Assembly (NCBI RefSeq): GCF_040436345.1
Contig: NC_133223.1
Span: forward strand, 8,412,847-8,476,846
Reading direction: 5' to 3'
Source: Pagrus major
Lineage: Eukaryota > Chordata > Actinopteri > Spariformes > Sparidae
Length of the DNA stretch: 64,000 nucleotides
Shown here one piece after another: positions 25,080 through 47,629 of this stretch. The translations under genes and the position numbers were made by a program. Position 1 is the stretch's first letter, and the number at the start of each line of letters is the position of its first letter. The notes beneath the pieces are model-generated. The model did not search any database, was not told where the DNA came from, and worked only from the letters and a program-made list of their open reading frames with translations.

Positions 25080-28000
25080 TAAATAAATTAATTAATTACA
25101 ATTTCATAGGCCTAAAAAGCACGTCTGTGTATGAACGTCTTCAGTTGAACCCAGTCAGATATTTTTCATTTTGTTAAGACTGAGACTTTGAGTCTGGGTA
25201 TCACAACTGCGTAAGAGGAAAACTAGAATTACTGCCTTGCGATTGTAAGCCTCCACCAATCAGTCAAGTTGCAGTTTACATCCATGTCTGTCCAGAAGGG
25301 TATAATACATGTAGTAAACACTTTGAAGGAATTTAATAACAAGTATTAAATGTATTTTTTAGGCAAAATGGAAGTTATCACTATATTGACATGTATGATT
25401 AGTTTCTATTAAACATGCTGTCTTCACTTACAGACTATTTTTTACAGAGGAGTACAGAGGACTGATAGAGAGCTTCATCACATGATGCAACGACAATCAC
25501 CTGAGGATCAATATCAGCAATATGAGCTTATGGTGGAAAACAATGCTTCAAATATTAATGTTACTGCAAAGAAGCTACTAATTCTAAAACGTGAATGCTT
25601 CACACACATCTTCAATCCGGCAGCACAAAAGATCTATACAGATTACTGAGTTGAATAATGGTCAGAAAAGTGTTTTTTCAGATCATTATGTCACAGCGAA
25701 GTTGACCTTTGACCTTTTGTGTATAAAACATCTTCCCTTCATTTTATCCTAATAGACATTTGTGTGAAATTCTGTCACAGTTAGCATATGAATTCCTGCG
25801 ATAAGGGAAAACAAAACAAAACATTTTTGGTGAGGTCACAGTGAGCTTTGACCACTAAAATCTAATCAGTTTATCCGACAAAATGGGCTTCAACCATTTT
25901 TTTTGCACTTTTGACGAGTTAAATCAACATGTATCACACTTTCAACTCCAACAAATTACTGTCGTACGATGCAAAAAAAAAAAAAGCAAAAATATACATA
26001 GCACTAATACTGTACCTTTGTGGATTTGCTGCTGCTCTTTTCTGCGGGGGCCTGATGCACTGGCTGCCTGCGGGGGGCGCGGTCCTTGGCCTCACAGTTT
26101 AACAGGAACTTTTCAAACAGGTTTGTGGAGCCTGTGGCATCCTTCTGTCCCAAAACCTCCTCTTTAGCCACCTCTTCCTCCTTACCCTTGCTGCTGCTAG
26201 CTGCTGTGACAGAGGATGAGGACGACGAGGATGTGGAGGAAGACGGTACTTTGGGTGGTGCTGATGAGCTCTCCTGTCCTTTGCTCTTGGCTTTCTTATG
26301 TAAGGTGGAGCTATCGCTGGAGTCTGAGTGTGGGGCAGATTCGTCCTTGCCTTTAGAGGTGAGGCTCTTTAGTTTTTGGAGGCTGATTTCTTTCGTGGCA
26401 GCGTCTGGCTTTCTGCTCTTTTTGTCATGGATGAGGTCCTTAATGCCCTGCAGCTTTACTTCCCACTTCCCCTTCTTTTGCTTAGACTCATCCAAACGTG
26501 CCTTTTCAGCTGACTTTACCGCAGTTTCCGTTGATGCAGTAACGTCCATTTGGGCCTCTGATGGGCCATCACTCAGGTAGTCTTCCAGAGGTGCAGCGGC
26601 CTCGTCTTCCGAGGTTTCAATTTTCCTTTCCTTCTTCCCTTTCTTTTTCTTCCCCTCCTCTCCTTTTTCTTTCTTATGCTTTCCTCCCTCCTTTCCCTTG
26701 TCCTTCCTGTGTTTTTTGGAGGGAACAGGCTCATCTTCCTCCTCATCAGAGTCAACCAGCCGCTTTTTTGATTCAGTCTTTTTCTCCTTGGAAGGAGAGG
26801 GTGGAGTTGGGGGTCTCTCTTCTTCTACTTCTTCTTCTTCTTCTTCTTCATCTTCTTCTTCTTCATCTTCATCTGTCTCTGGTGCTGGGAGAGGCCTGAT
26901 ATCCTCCTTCCGTTTGTCTTTATTCTTCTTCTTTTTCTCCTTTGGAGGTGGCTCCTCTTCCCGGATCTTTGTCTTTTTCTTCTTCTTTATGGGTGACTCA
27001 GTTGGACGGTCTTTGTCACCGTCACTCTCCGAGTCGGCATCGAAGACGTCGCTCTTTGTAGGCAGCAGTTTCTAAAAAGGGAACGGAACAGGCACTGTCA
27101 TATTTTTTAAGATTATACATTATATTTTAGGATTTCTGGCTTGAAGGCTCCCTGTGGAGTTTTAGACCTCTAGAAGAAATATGGAGCCGTTTCTCTTTGA
27201 GTCGGTCCCCATTTGTTTTATCACATACTCATACATGAGAACACACCTGCACGTCCACATGGGTGACGCAGTACACAGTTCTACCAATGATGTCACACTA
27301 ATCCACTGATTTACAGGTGGCGGTAATATGCCAAGATATGCTGCAATGCGTCAACAAAGAGCTGCAAGCTAGTAAATATGGATGTTAACAATGCTGGACT
27401 TTGGCAAATGTTTTAAAAAGGAAGAAGATGCACTTGACCCTGTCTGTTTGACCTCAAGGATACACACACAAACTTGTTTTGATGAGTAACACTGAACTTT
27501 GGCTTGTTAACAATAAAACTCTACCAGGCCCCTTTAAGTCAAAATGGTCAGCTCTCTGAATAAAAATGTGGTGCTGTTCTCAAACTAATTCTCCCTCCTC
27601 ATTCTATTAATTACACATATACAGATTTGACTACAACATCAGTAATATTAGACAGCGTTTTCTTAAAATTAACCTGACGGCAAACTACAGCATCTGTCTC
27701 GTTATAAAGGACAGCATGGAAAACTATGGCGCAGATCATTTACACTTCAGTAGATTCAACACAGACTCACTTATGGTTAGCCTTGGGGCTGCACAATACA
27801 ATAAAATATTATAATGCAATTATTCTGAGAGATATTAGTTTAAGCTATATAATTCACAATTAGCGGGAATTATTATTTTTGCATTATTCTGTTTTCACAA
27901 AAAAAAAAAAAAAAAAAAGATAAAAATCATTATGATGTGATGTGACAGTGGTTGGGGTCTGTACCAAACAAACATGTTTTCTTACATCTTAAGAACAAAG

Positions 28001-29770
28001 TTTGTAGGCCAGGGCCTCTCTGCTGCATTACAGGTCTCCTGTTTTGTCACACATTTTACCCTTCGAAAAATTACGACTTCTGTGATTTGGATATTTAATC
28101 TATATCTACAGAGACACGGACTGTTTTAAAATTATAAATAGATAGTACCTAGTACACCAGTATTACTGTTACACAATTATTATGTATACCTGGCTGTCAC
28201 TTAAACTTACCACAGTCTTCTTGGGTTCTGCTTCTTTCTTGGCCTTTACTTCAGCCATGTTCTTCTTAAAAGATAAGAGGACCTCGCGACAGTCCTCCAA
28301 ATGGGCCTCTGGCTCCCAAGTGTCATCATCAGAGCAATAATTCTTCCAACGGACTCTGTAGAGCACTTCACCCTAAAAACAGACAAAAGAGGTATGAAGC
28401 TAGAACTTGGCTGAAGGCTCTTTTACCAGCCAACAGAATCGGTTGAGCAATACAACATTTCCATATGATAGCTGCCTGCATGCAAACATGGCTGATGGAT
28501 GAGATAAAATTAATAATAGTAGTATTTTGAATGGTGGACACTTTTTTTGTTCCACTGGTTGTATTCATAATAGATTATACATTACACACAAGACAGCATG
28601 AGTTCATTGGGGAGAAAAAGCAAAACACTTAAAGCTACACTAGAAAACTGCTGGAAAAATATAAACATCAGCAAATGCTCATTGCAGGTGCACATATTAA
28701 CTGACCTGAACCATGTTGTAATTATTTACACAATGGAAAACAAATGTGACAAGCTAGGAAAATGCTTTAATGTCAGGTTCAGGGTTTTGATGGCATGCAC
28801 ATAAATGTGATTTAATTAAGCAGTTGCATCACCAACATTTATTTGGGCATTCCAGTGTCTCTACAACAACTAAGTTTACAGGACAGCCGTCAAGAAAACA
28901 AAGCAAATGCTGAAAAAAGTATGAAACTTTTTTTTATATATATGACATTACCAGAAGCCTTGAGTGATAGCCTGCAAGTGTGACTTCTCTCAAACGAGAA
29001 TAGTTCTAAATTTCAAAAATATTTGTGCTTTTTGTCAGGACATTATTTTCATACAAGAGAACTTATATGAAAATCATGTAGTTGAAGAGCAGCCAATGAT
29101 TCCTGAGGCTAAGGCTTACATTTAACAAGCCAGGATCAAGGTAATTCAGTTAAACAATGTTTTTCGCCTTTGGTGGATTTAAAGAGGAGTGTTTTCATAC
29201 AAACATTTGAAAGTGGCCAACACTGGGAGACAACAGCACACAAAATAATAAGTATACCCTAATCTTCTTAAAGTCAAACATGTCTATGCAGAAATAATAA
29301 CAGGAAAACTGCACCAGTGACAAAACAAGTATCTACAGCATTAGTGTACTTATCACTGTGACAGTCTCTCCAGCACAGTATTTAGCAAACAATACTGGCA
29401 CTGCTCAAGTTCATTTAAATTCATGTTTCGTATAAGAAAACTGTTACATTTAAGACTTGACCGTGATGCTGCTTTGATAAAGTTGAAATAACTGTTTAAC
29501 AGTGTAAAGGTGAGGATAGCACTGTAGCTGGAGATAATTTTTTTTGTCAGTGTGAATGCGTCTTAAAACGGCTAACTGTTCAGTTATGGAAACTAACTTA
29601 TTTAGTAGTTAACTTTTGATGGGAAGATCAATACATTTCTCTTCAGTTGGAAGCAACATTGGCAAGTGATCTCTCCCTTTCTGCCAAGTTGCTCCCTCAC
29701 CTATACTTAACTTATTCATGTGTCTTCATAATGCAAAAAAAACAACAACCTAATTATGATAAAAACAGAC

Positions 29771-29805
<35 letters not shown>

Positions 29806-29988
29806 TTTCTCTAGCATAAATTCACCTATGTTAACTCAGTGTTTCTGAATCTTTAAATCTCATAAATCACCTTAAGAGTTTCAAAAGCTGGGGGAAAATC
29901 TCATTACTTTAATTGATGTAAACAAACAAAGTGAATGTGAAGCCTGGCACTCAAAGAACAAAACAAACCTGACCCTCCAACACCTCCA

Positions 29989-30057
<69 letters not shown>

Positions 30058-31267
30058 ACACACACTCACACACACACACAAAAGCACTCCCTCCATAATC
30101 ACCCACGTGAAGGGCTAGTTATTATTTAAGTGTGAAAATGTGGCACCTCCTTGGGACTAGGCATTACTTTGTAAACACAATTTAAGAGTATAATGGGAGG
30201 GATCACCTCTGTAAAGAAGGGGGGGATTAACTGTGTAGTCACCCACAATCAACAACAGCTAAAGCATTTAGTCAAAAGTCTGATTTAATTCTATTTTTTT
30301 TCAATAAAATCTTGATACACGCCAAAGATACCTTGGCTACGATATACTTGGCTAATAAATGGTATTTTTGATGCTTTTGTTCCATTCAGCACTACACTGT
30401 AATCAATAAGAGTGAAGGTTTATCATTAGTGGGTCAGGTGCTAAACCCCAAACTGAAATATTCAAGTAACTTTACGTAGCAGATCAACACGTTACAACTA
30501 CGTTACTATGTGCTCGGAAAGACACCACGTAACTTAAAACAATTAAAACCAACTCCAGTTGATTATTATCCTCTGTGGCATTTCTCTATTAATGCACAGA
30601 AATGTACAATACAGCTTAGTCGGTCAGTTTATGTCATTTCAAATACGGCGGCCACAATGGTAACCCTAGCAGCCTTCGTACTGGGAATTAACTACGTTAA
30701 CTGGCTTTGTTTACCATCAGGGAACCATCAACCATTCAATCTGTTTGGTGCACAATGTGACTAGCATTATTATCCCCAATATTTGTTTGATCTAGCTATG
30801 CCGCTGGTCAAGAGCGCCCGTGATGAAAATATTTGCAGGCTTGCAAAGCGCCCGTCCTTGGCCCCAGCAGGGGAGAGGCGAGCGGACATCATGGGAGAAG
30901 TTGTACAGAAAACGATGCTGTGTGTGCACGAGCAGGGAGCCCCGTCAAAGGAGTAGTGTCATATGACTGCTTAACTGACACAAGAGCAATTCACTGCACC
31001 AAAATACACTTGAAATACATTGCAGAGAGGCGTTTAGATGACAGAAAGTGTCTGGGCATCGTTGTAGGTGGGCTATGCGTCGTGGGAGTGGAGTGAAAGC
31101 AATGCCAGCCATGTTTGCCAAGCTAGCCAGGCGGCTACGTAGCATTTAGCTAGCTTTAACGTTACCTCTTCCACTCGCATGTCAATGATCCGCTCCACTT
31201 CGTACACATCTTCTTCCTCGTCTTGTTCACTGTCCGCAGGCTCTACCTTATCAGTCTCAGCATCCAT
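6074..31267 (-). CDS. mphosph8: MPP8 / M-phase phosphoprotein 8, HUSH complex subunit (14 coding exons, 891 aa)
   Basis: MPP8 reads H3K9me3 and, with TASOR and periphilin, forms the nuclear HUSH complex that silences transposons and long intron-poor transcripts (family knowledge). Exons (minus): 31267-31166, 28372-28211, 27071-26016, 24328-24232, 22881-22621, 22361-22239, 21414-21326, 9856-9716, 9360-9274, 8955-8801, 8433-8282, 8031-7907, 7653-7570, 6115-6074. All junctions are GT-AG, phases match, and the 2676 bp close at a TGA. The chromodomain lies at residues 20-80 with cage residues Y22, W43 and Y46 (human has F at the first). A Lys/Glu/Ser-rich disordered middle follows (exons 3-5). Ankyrin repeats span about 601-760 and the conserved C-terminus ends AYRVQLQ as in human. 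Human MPP8 is 860 aa, so length fits. ATG 31267 precedes an acidic stretch. Intron 7 (11.5 kb) hosts another gene. Confidence 0.95.
6255..6400. repeat. dispersed teleost repeat (mphosph8 intron 13)
   Basis: The block acaacccctatttctaa ... tttgcaaatcctttttca ... acaaagacaagacattt matches from memory a very common teleost interspersed element whose consensus begins CAACCCC(A/T)ATTTC. Class is not certain, probably the end of a DNA transposon. Confidence 0.5.
6700..6960. repeat. transposon-derived fragment sharing sequence with the hAT element
   Basis: About 6892-6922 carries cttctctgtgtttattggc and its continuation to caaacc, the reverse complement of 2179-2211 in the hAT element. The surrounding 200 bases are more GC-rich than the intron and have no target duplication I could find. 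Confidence 0.45.
7055..7205. repeat. dispersed repeat, copy A
   Basis: Shares aaattgacaaacatcatatg, then ggtcccatg, gggacttc and ctctatac, in order, with copy B at 11484-11600. It lies in mphosph8 intron 13. Confidence 0.5.
10735..10975. repeat. common teleost interspersed repeat
   Basis: Contains, in order, gacaggttgtcagtctatc, caaccattcacac, cgggcaatttag and gagaacatgcaaa. I recall these as the core of a very abundant teleost repeat (consensus ...CCATTCACACTCACA...GGGCAATTTAGAG...GGAGAACATGCAAACTCC). Class unassigned. It lies in mphosph8 intron 7. Confidence 0.6.
11484..11600. repeat. dispersed repeat, copy B
   Basis: Same family and orientation as 7055-7205, shorter by an internal gap. 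It lies in mphosph8 intron 7 beyond the likely 3' end of the nested gene. Confidence 0.5.
11753..11758 (-). terminator. candidate poly(A) signal of the nested gene
   Basis: AATAAA on minus in tacaataaaatgcttcttg, about 2.9 kb after the stop at 14691. The sequence between has no coding potential and could be a long 3' UTR. No closer AATAAA was noticed, but a non-canonical signal nearer the stop is possible. Confidence 0.3.
14691..15967 (-). other. terminal coding exon of the nested gene: duplicated W-S-E domain and 14-residue repeat
   Basis: The acceptor ttatcttcttag precedes 15967, and joining to 16468 gives ...STARDG-TAQKSALKRRPW without breaking frame. Two copies of a ~62-residue module (W-S-E-x-E-Q-A-A-V ... 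V-P-G-K-K-x-C-x2-C-x-A-A-E-P ... W-x2-V-K-x-Y-V-H-N) lie at 811-872 and 1131-1194. Between them lies a Pro/Ser/Thr-rich stretch. Similar single modules occur at the C-terminus of related teleost recombinase-like predicted proteins (recall). Confidence 0.75.
14691..19816 (-). CDS. nested zinc-finger / degenerate tyrosine-recombinase-like protein, transposon-derived (3 coding exons, ~1224 aa)
   Basis: I cannot give a gene name. Exons: 19816-19799 (ATG, six residues MNPLKQ), 18847-16468, 15967-14691. Phases are 0 then 1, all GT-AG, 3675 bp, stop TAA. Residues 1-240 are acidic and disordered, with a basic RRSRRRRK stretch near 207. A short C2H2 finger (C254, C257, H267, H272) and a C2HC finger (C337, C340, H352, C356) follow. 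Residues about 380-790 resemble the phage-integrase-like core of a teleost family of Crypton-like proteins: LFNRGR (R609), a C-terminal SLRE (R734) and ECYRL (Y766). The usual LRKH and GH histidines read LREQ and GR, so catalysis is probably lost. The tail has two W-S-E domains (811-872, 1131-1194) around a 14-residue repeat. The whole gene sits in intron 7 of mphosph8, same strand. An alternative first exon (20444-20376, 23 residues) also joins 18847 in frame. The family assignment is from memory, not a search. Confidence 0.75.
15096..15497 (-). repeat. in-frame 42-bp tandem repeat coding a 14-residue unit
   Basis: About nine degenerate units follow the pattern I/V-P/S-T/A-F-T-P-L-N then six variable residues often ending in Met or Val, for example ISTFTPLNATDTQV, IPTFSALNAPSTSM and VSTFTPLNTPSSPM. 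Two central units are 13 residues long. The repeat separates the two W-S-E modules and is likely a disordered spacer. It is coding minisatellite, not a CRISPR or regulatory array. Confidence 0.8.
16468..18847 (-). other. 2380-bp main exon of the nested gene (fingers plus recombinase-like core)
   Basis: The exon opens after a strong acceptor (cttgttcttttgcag) and stays open for 793 codons. There is no ATG at its start, so coding must begin in an upstream exon. It ends at donor GTGATT. If the intron is retained, the frame continues only 11 codons past the junction to a stop. It encodes both zinc fingers and the entire recombinase-like core. Absence of stops over 2.4 kb argues for selection on the protein. 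Confidence 0.8.
18945..18998. repeat. (TG)n / (TGCG)n microsatellite
   Basis: TG dinucleotides to about 18970, then six or so TGCG units. It lies about 100 bases upstream of the acceptor of the nested gene's main exon, reading (CA)n in its transcript. Confidence 0.9.
19799..19866 (-). other. 5' exon of the nested gene with candidate start codon and a short uORF
   Basis: The exon is bounded by acceptor tttaccttgcag and donor GTACAT. It holds a short uORF starting atggaagaag that stops after nine codons, then ATG at 19816 giving MNPLKQ before the junction (phase 0) to 18847. A further upstream exon probably ends at donor GTAAGAGT after 20376. Joining that exon here would hit a stop within 12 codons, so the two 5' exons look like alternatives or a UTR arrangement. 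Confidence 0.55.
20376..20444 (-). other. alternative first coding exon of the nested gene
   Basis: ATG at 20444 opens 23 codons ending ...HHCFYKK at the strong donor GTAAGAGT. The phase is 0, so splicing straight to 18847 gives a protein with a different N-terminus. The peptide is rich in Thr, Asn and Pro. No transcript evidence is available, so this is inference from open frame plus donor quality. Confidence 0.4.
25021..25098. repeat. (TAA)n microsatellite
   Basis: AATAATAATGATAA-type repeats grading to pure TAA and then TAAA units, in mphosph8 intron 3. Confidence 0.85.
26016..27071 (-). other. mphosph8: exon 3 of mphosph8: low-complexity Lys/Glu/Ser linker
   Basis: This single 1056-bp exon encodes 352 residues (about 89-440) rich in K, E, D and S. 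It contains basic clusters that could act as nuclear signals, a long acidic run encoded by a GAA/GAG-type tract (plus-strand TTC/TCT around 26815-26875), and a serine run around 26180-26245. No folded domain is visible. The repeat-like codon composition suggests this linker length varies between related species (inference). Confidence 0.85.
27130..27540. repeat. dispersed repeat shared with the cenpj 3' UTR
   Basis: Shares, in order, ctc(c)(c/a)tgtggagtttt-like, acaggtggcgg, caacaaag, aatatggatgt and a ...cctttaa end with 59490-59785. It lies in mphosph8 intron 2, next to the acceptor of exon 3. Confidence 0.45.
27785..28105. repeat. GGGGCTGCA-type dispersed element, copy 1
   Basis: Begins ggggctgcacaatac and contains ggcctctctgctgcattaca, then gtcacacattttaccctt. 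The same blocks occur in order at 44180-44455. A 20-bp poly(A) lies inside at about 27899-27918. In mphosph8 intron 2. Confidence 0.5.
29768..29804. repeat. (TAA)n microsatellite
   Basis: Pure TAA/ATA repeats in mphosph8 intron 1. Confidence 0.85.
29993..30080. repeat. (CA)n microsatellite
   Basis: A long CA tract interrupted by ctcaca units near its right end, in mphosph8 intron 1. Confidence 0.9.
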
Positions 31268-32520
31268 GGCTGCGGGTTGGTGCTGGTTTGCAAAAATTTA
31301 GCTATTCAGATTCAGCACTCCTTAAGGCCGCGTTGGTTGCTTGCTCACCGAGACAGGACGCTAGCGTACCTGGCCGTAGTTACTGCACTAGCGCCGCAGA
31401 CCAGCTACCGCCCGCTCTCACAATGCTGCATTCACATGCTGCTCCCAGCCTCCCATTATTCTACTTCCAAGTCGTATTCACGCTATTCATCAATTTTTAG
31501 TTGTTGTGCTCGAAGTTTGTAAGGGGCAAAACTAATCTGTGCATTACGGTACGTAGCATGTATCATATAACTGAAGTAATTCAGAAACACGCGATACTAA
31601 TCACTACTAAATGGCGAACACCGGTATATTGTTTCAACCTCCGGGGTCTGATATGCATGTTATGCCCCTTTTTAGTTTCCACTATAGACATGTATTGACT
31701 ATTTGGATTGTGACGACATTAGCTTAGTGCAATATCGATTTTCCGACATGTGGATGCCAATACTACTGTGTATAGTTGTTTCAGATGTTAAAACCCAAAA
31801 CTCCTATGTTTAGTAAAGGCAGCATGGACCCTCAGATTTTTACGTACCGAGCGATGTAAATATGGCGGACTACTCAAAGCAGACAGTCAGAGCCAGAAAT
31901 CAAGAGATTAATCTGATACAACACTTTGACACGCATTTATAATTGAAAACAGCATTTGTGTTATCATCTCCTGCATATGGCTACGTTTAAAACACAAAAC
32001 TAACTCAAAATAAAGTTTTTGTTTAGCCAATAAAGGTGGGTGACATTAAATTTAACGATTTATGTGTATTCTGAATACCTTACCTTATATAGAGTACATT
32101 CAGTGTCCAAGATATGTTTCAGATAAATAAATAGCATATTCAAAATATCAGGAAATGTATACTTGTGAAGTTTAATAGTTTGTTAGCAGTGACTTGTTCT
32201 GACAGCATTTAGTTTAATTCAAACCTGCCTTAGAAAATTAAAATAATGACCTAACTAACATTTTGAATTGATAAATCATTTAAATTGACAATGCAAAGGA
32301 CATCATACATCGTGTATGTTCAGTTATTACCTGGATTTATTTAAACATGAACACACATACAACAAAATAAAAAAATCAGGTGAAAAAAAATAGAGGGAAA
32401 TATTTGCTTCACTCCAATAATGAGTAAGCTACCAGAAATTAAAATAACTATGACAGAGGCTGCACAAATAAATCATAACATTGCAGAAAATGAGTGCTCC
32501 AGTATCTTCGATTTATGTCA
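31268..32520. promoter_or_regulatory. mphosph8 promoter and intergenic spacer after ttf2
   Basis: About 1.25 kb separates the ttf2 poly(A) signal from the mphosph8 start, both on minus. The first 200 bases above the mphosph8 ATG are relatively CpG-rich. A YY1-like AAATATGGCGG lies at about 31857-31867. Most of the remainder is AT-rich with nothing recognisable. Confidence 0.4.
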
Positions 32521-32526
32521 TTTATT
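32521..32526 (-). terminator. ttf2: ttf2 poly(A) signal AATAAA
   Basis: AATAAA on the minus strand, 124 nt after the ttf2 stop. A second copy at 32337-32342 is a backup candidate. Confidence 0.5.
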
Positions 32527-32649
32527 ACCTCAGTCTGATTAGATTTTTCAGATTTATAACCTGAATTTTTAAAACTTGTATGAACGGCCATCTGGTGTTG
32601 TAGCTGTGGGTTTGACTGTGTGGCACAGCGTCTTCAGTTCTCTCCCATC

Positions 32650-46474
<13,825 letters not shown>

Positions 46475-46944
46475 TGTTCCTACAGTTAGTTCAGTGTCAG
46501 TTGCTATAACGTGGAATTCAGTATTTTCGTATCAACCAATCAAAACCTTCAGAAAATACATCCGGTGCGTTTATTTTCAGTATAGTGGTTCTTGTCCAAA
46601 TTAGTAAATGAAAATCATGTATATTTTCCACAAATGAAAATATATAATAAAATACAAAGTGTTATAACTTGTACTACATAAAACTACATTGCGCAAAATT
46701 GAAACTCGGCGCTACGCAAAATTGTATTCGCTTGATGACGTTTATTGTGAAATATTTTTGCGAAGAACCGTTTAACCGGATGTAATTCACGGCTAGTTTT
46801 TCTAATCAGTAATTTTTTCTGTCACTTTTAATGATTTAAAACGTCTAGTTTGTACACATCAACTATTATATTCGTTATATTATATGACACAAAGAGCCAA
46901 ATTTAAAATAAGTCCGCGAAACCGATAGTTTAAAACCCATGTGA

Positions 46945-46964
46945 ACTACATTACCCAAAATGCA
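46945..46964 (+). promoter_or_regulatory. ZNF143/THAP11 (SBS) site
   Basis: The sequence aactacattacccaaaatg(c) matches the well-known ACTACA-nn-(T/A)CCCA-nn-ATGC motif at nearly all fixed positions. Such sites are common at bidirectional housekeeping promoters, and this one lies just before the likely cenpj start. A weaker relative (actacattgcgcaaaatt) is at about 46684-46701. Confidence 0.55.
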
Positions 46965-47008
46965 CCAACTGATTTGTCGGTTTGCTTTACTCTCGCGGGC
47001 TTTGTTTT

Positions 47009-47020
47009 GATATGGCGGCA
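47009..47020 (+). promoter_or_regulatory. YY1-type element overlapping an upstream ATG
   Basis: gatATGGCGGCa matches the YY1 consensus (AANATGGCGGC), which often sits just downstream of transcription starts and can also serve as a start codon. Here it opens an upstream frame that reaches the main cenpj ATG if transcription begins before it. Confidence 0.5.
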
Positions 47021-47629
47021 GGCTTCGAAACTTTTGTCTGTTATGTTTCTGTAAGGCTCGCTATCGCTCCAGTAACACTGCTTTCCGCCCATGTTACAGG
47101 TAAATCACATGTGTTATGACACTTTTATAAATGTTCCTAACTTGTCTGCCTCGTCACTGCAGTGTAACGCCTGTAAAAAAAACTTTCTTCTGTCTCAAGT
47201 AAAACGCAGCCTGCTAACAACAGGCAGGTAGCCAAGCCTTTAAAAGGCACCTAAAACTGACTGACGACACCAAAGTGTCTAAATATAAGATAGTTAACTC
47301 CATGTCATGAATGGAGTCACGCTGTCAATGATTCATCCAGGCTGTTTTCAGCACCTGTGATGTAGTTTACTGTTGCTAACCAAACAAACGCTCATTTAAA
47401 ACCGACATCATTCTCTCGTGACATGTCAAGGTGTTACATTTAACCGGTCCAAGCCAGATAACGTGTCTTAGAAAATTAGCTAATGTTACTTCAGTTTAAA
47501 CCGGCTGCTATATATAGTTTTCTTGGATCTGGACTTTATTCACGGTATGATTAACACTTAACCTGTCACCATAATCTGTTCGGTCAAATCCCGGATTAGG
47601 GAGCCGCTGCCTGAGTCAGTGCGGTCAAC

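Larger units (their letters stand above)
28211..31267 (-). other. mphosph8: chromodomain-encoding exons 1-2 of mphosph8
   Basis: Exon 1 (31267-31166) supplies residues 1-34, including the DVYEVERIIDM beta strand. Exon 2 (28372-28211) supplies GEVLYRVRWKNY and the TWEP motif. The intron between them is 2.8 kb, phase 0, and carries a long CA microsatellite. The split of the chromodomain by a phase-0 intron after V-E-E is directly visible. The H3K9me3 aromatic cage is complete, so methyl-lysine reading is expected to be intact (inference from human MPP8 structure). Confidence 0.9.
46475..47629. promoter_or_regulatory. bidirectional ttf2-cenpj promoter and cenpj 5' leader
   Basis: ttf2 starts at 46474 on minus and cenpj at 47630 on plus. 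The region between holds a ZNF143-type site, a YY1-type element, and a probable non-coding cenpj exon ending at 47099 (donor GTAAAT). The matching acceptor is ccggattag before 47600. There is no TATA box at a convincing place. The head-to-head layout suggests coordinated transcription of two cell-cycle genes (inference). Confidence 0.6.

Noticed and set aside
26086-27075. Ser/Leu-rich plus frames over 26-27 kb
   Set aside because: Complement of the Lys/Glu-rich mphosph8 exon 3; low-complexity shadows.
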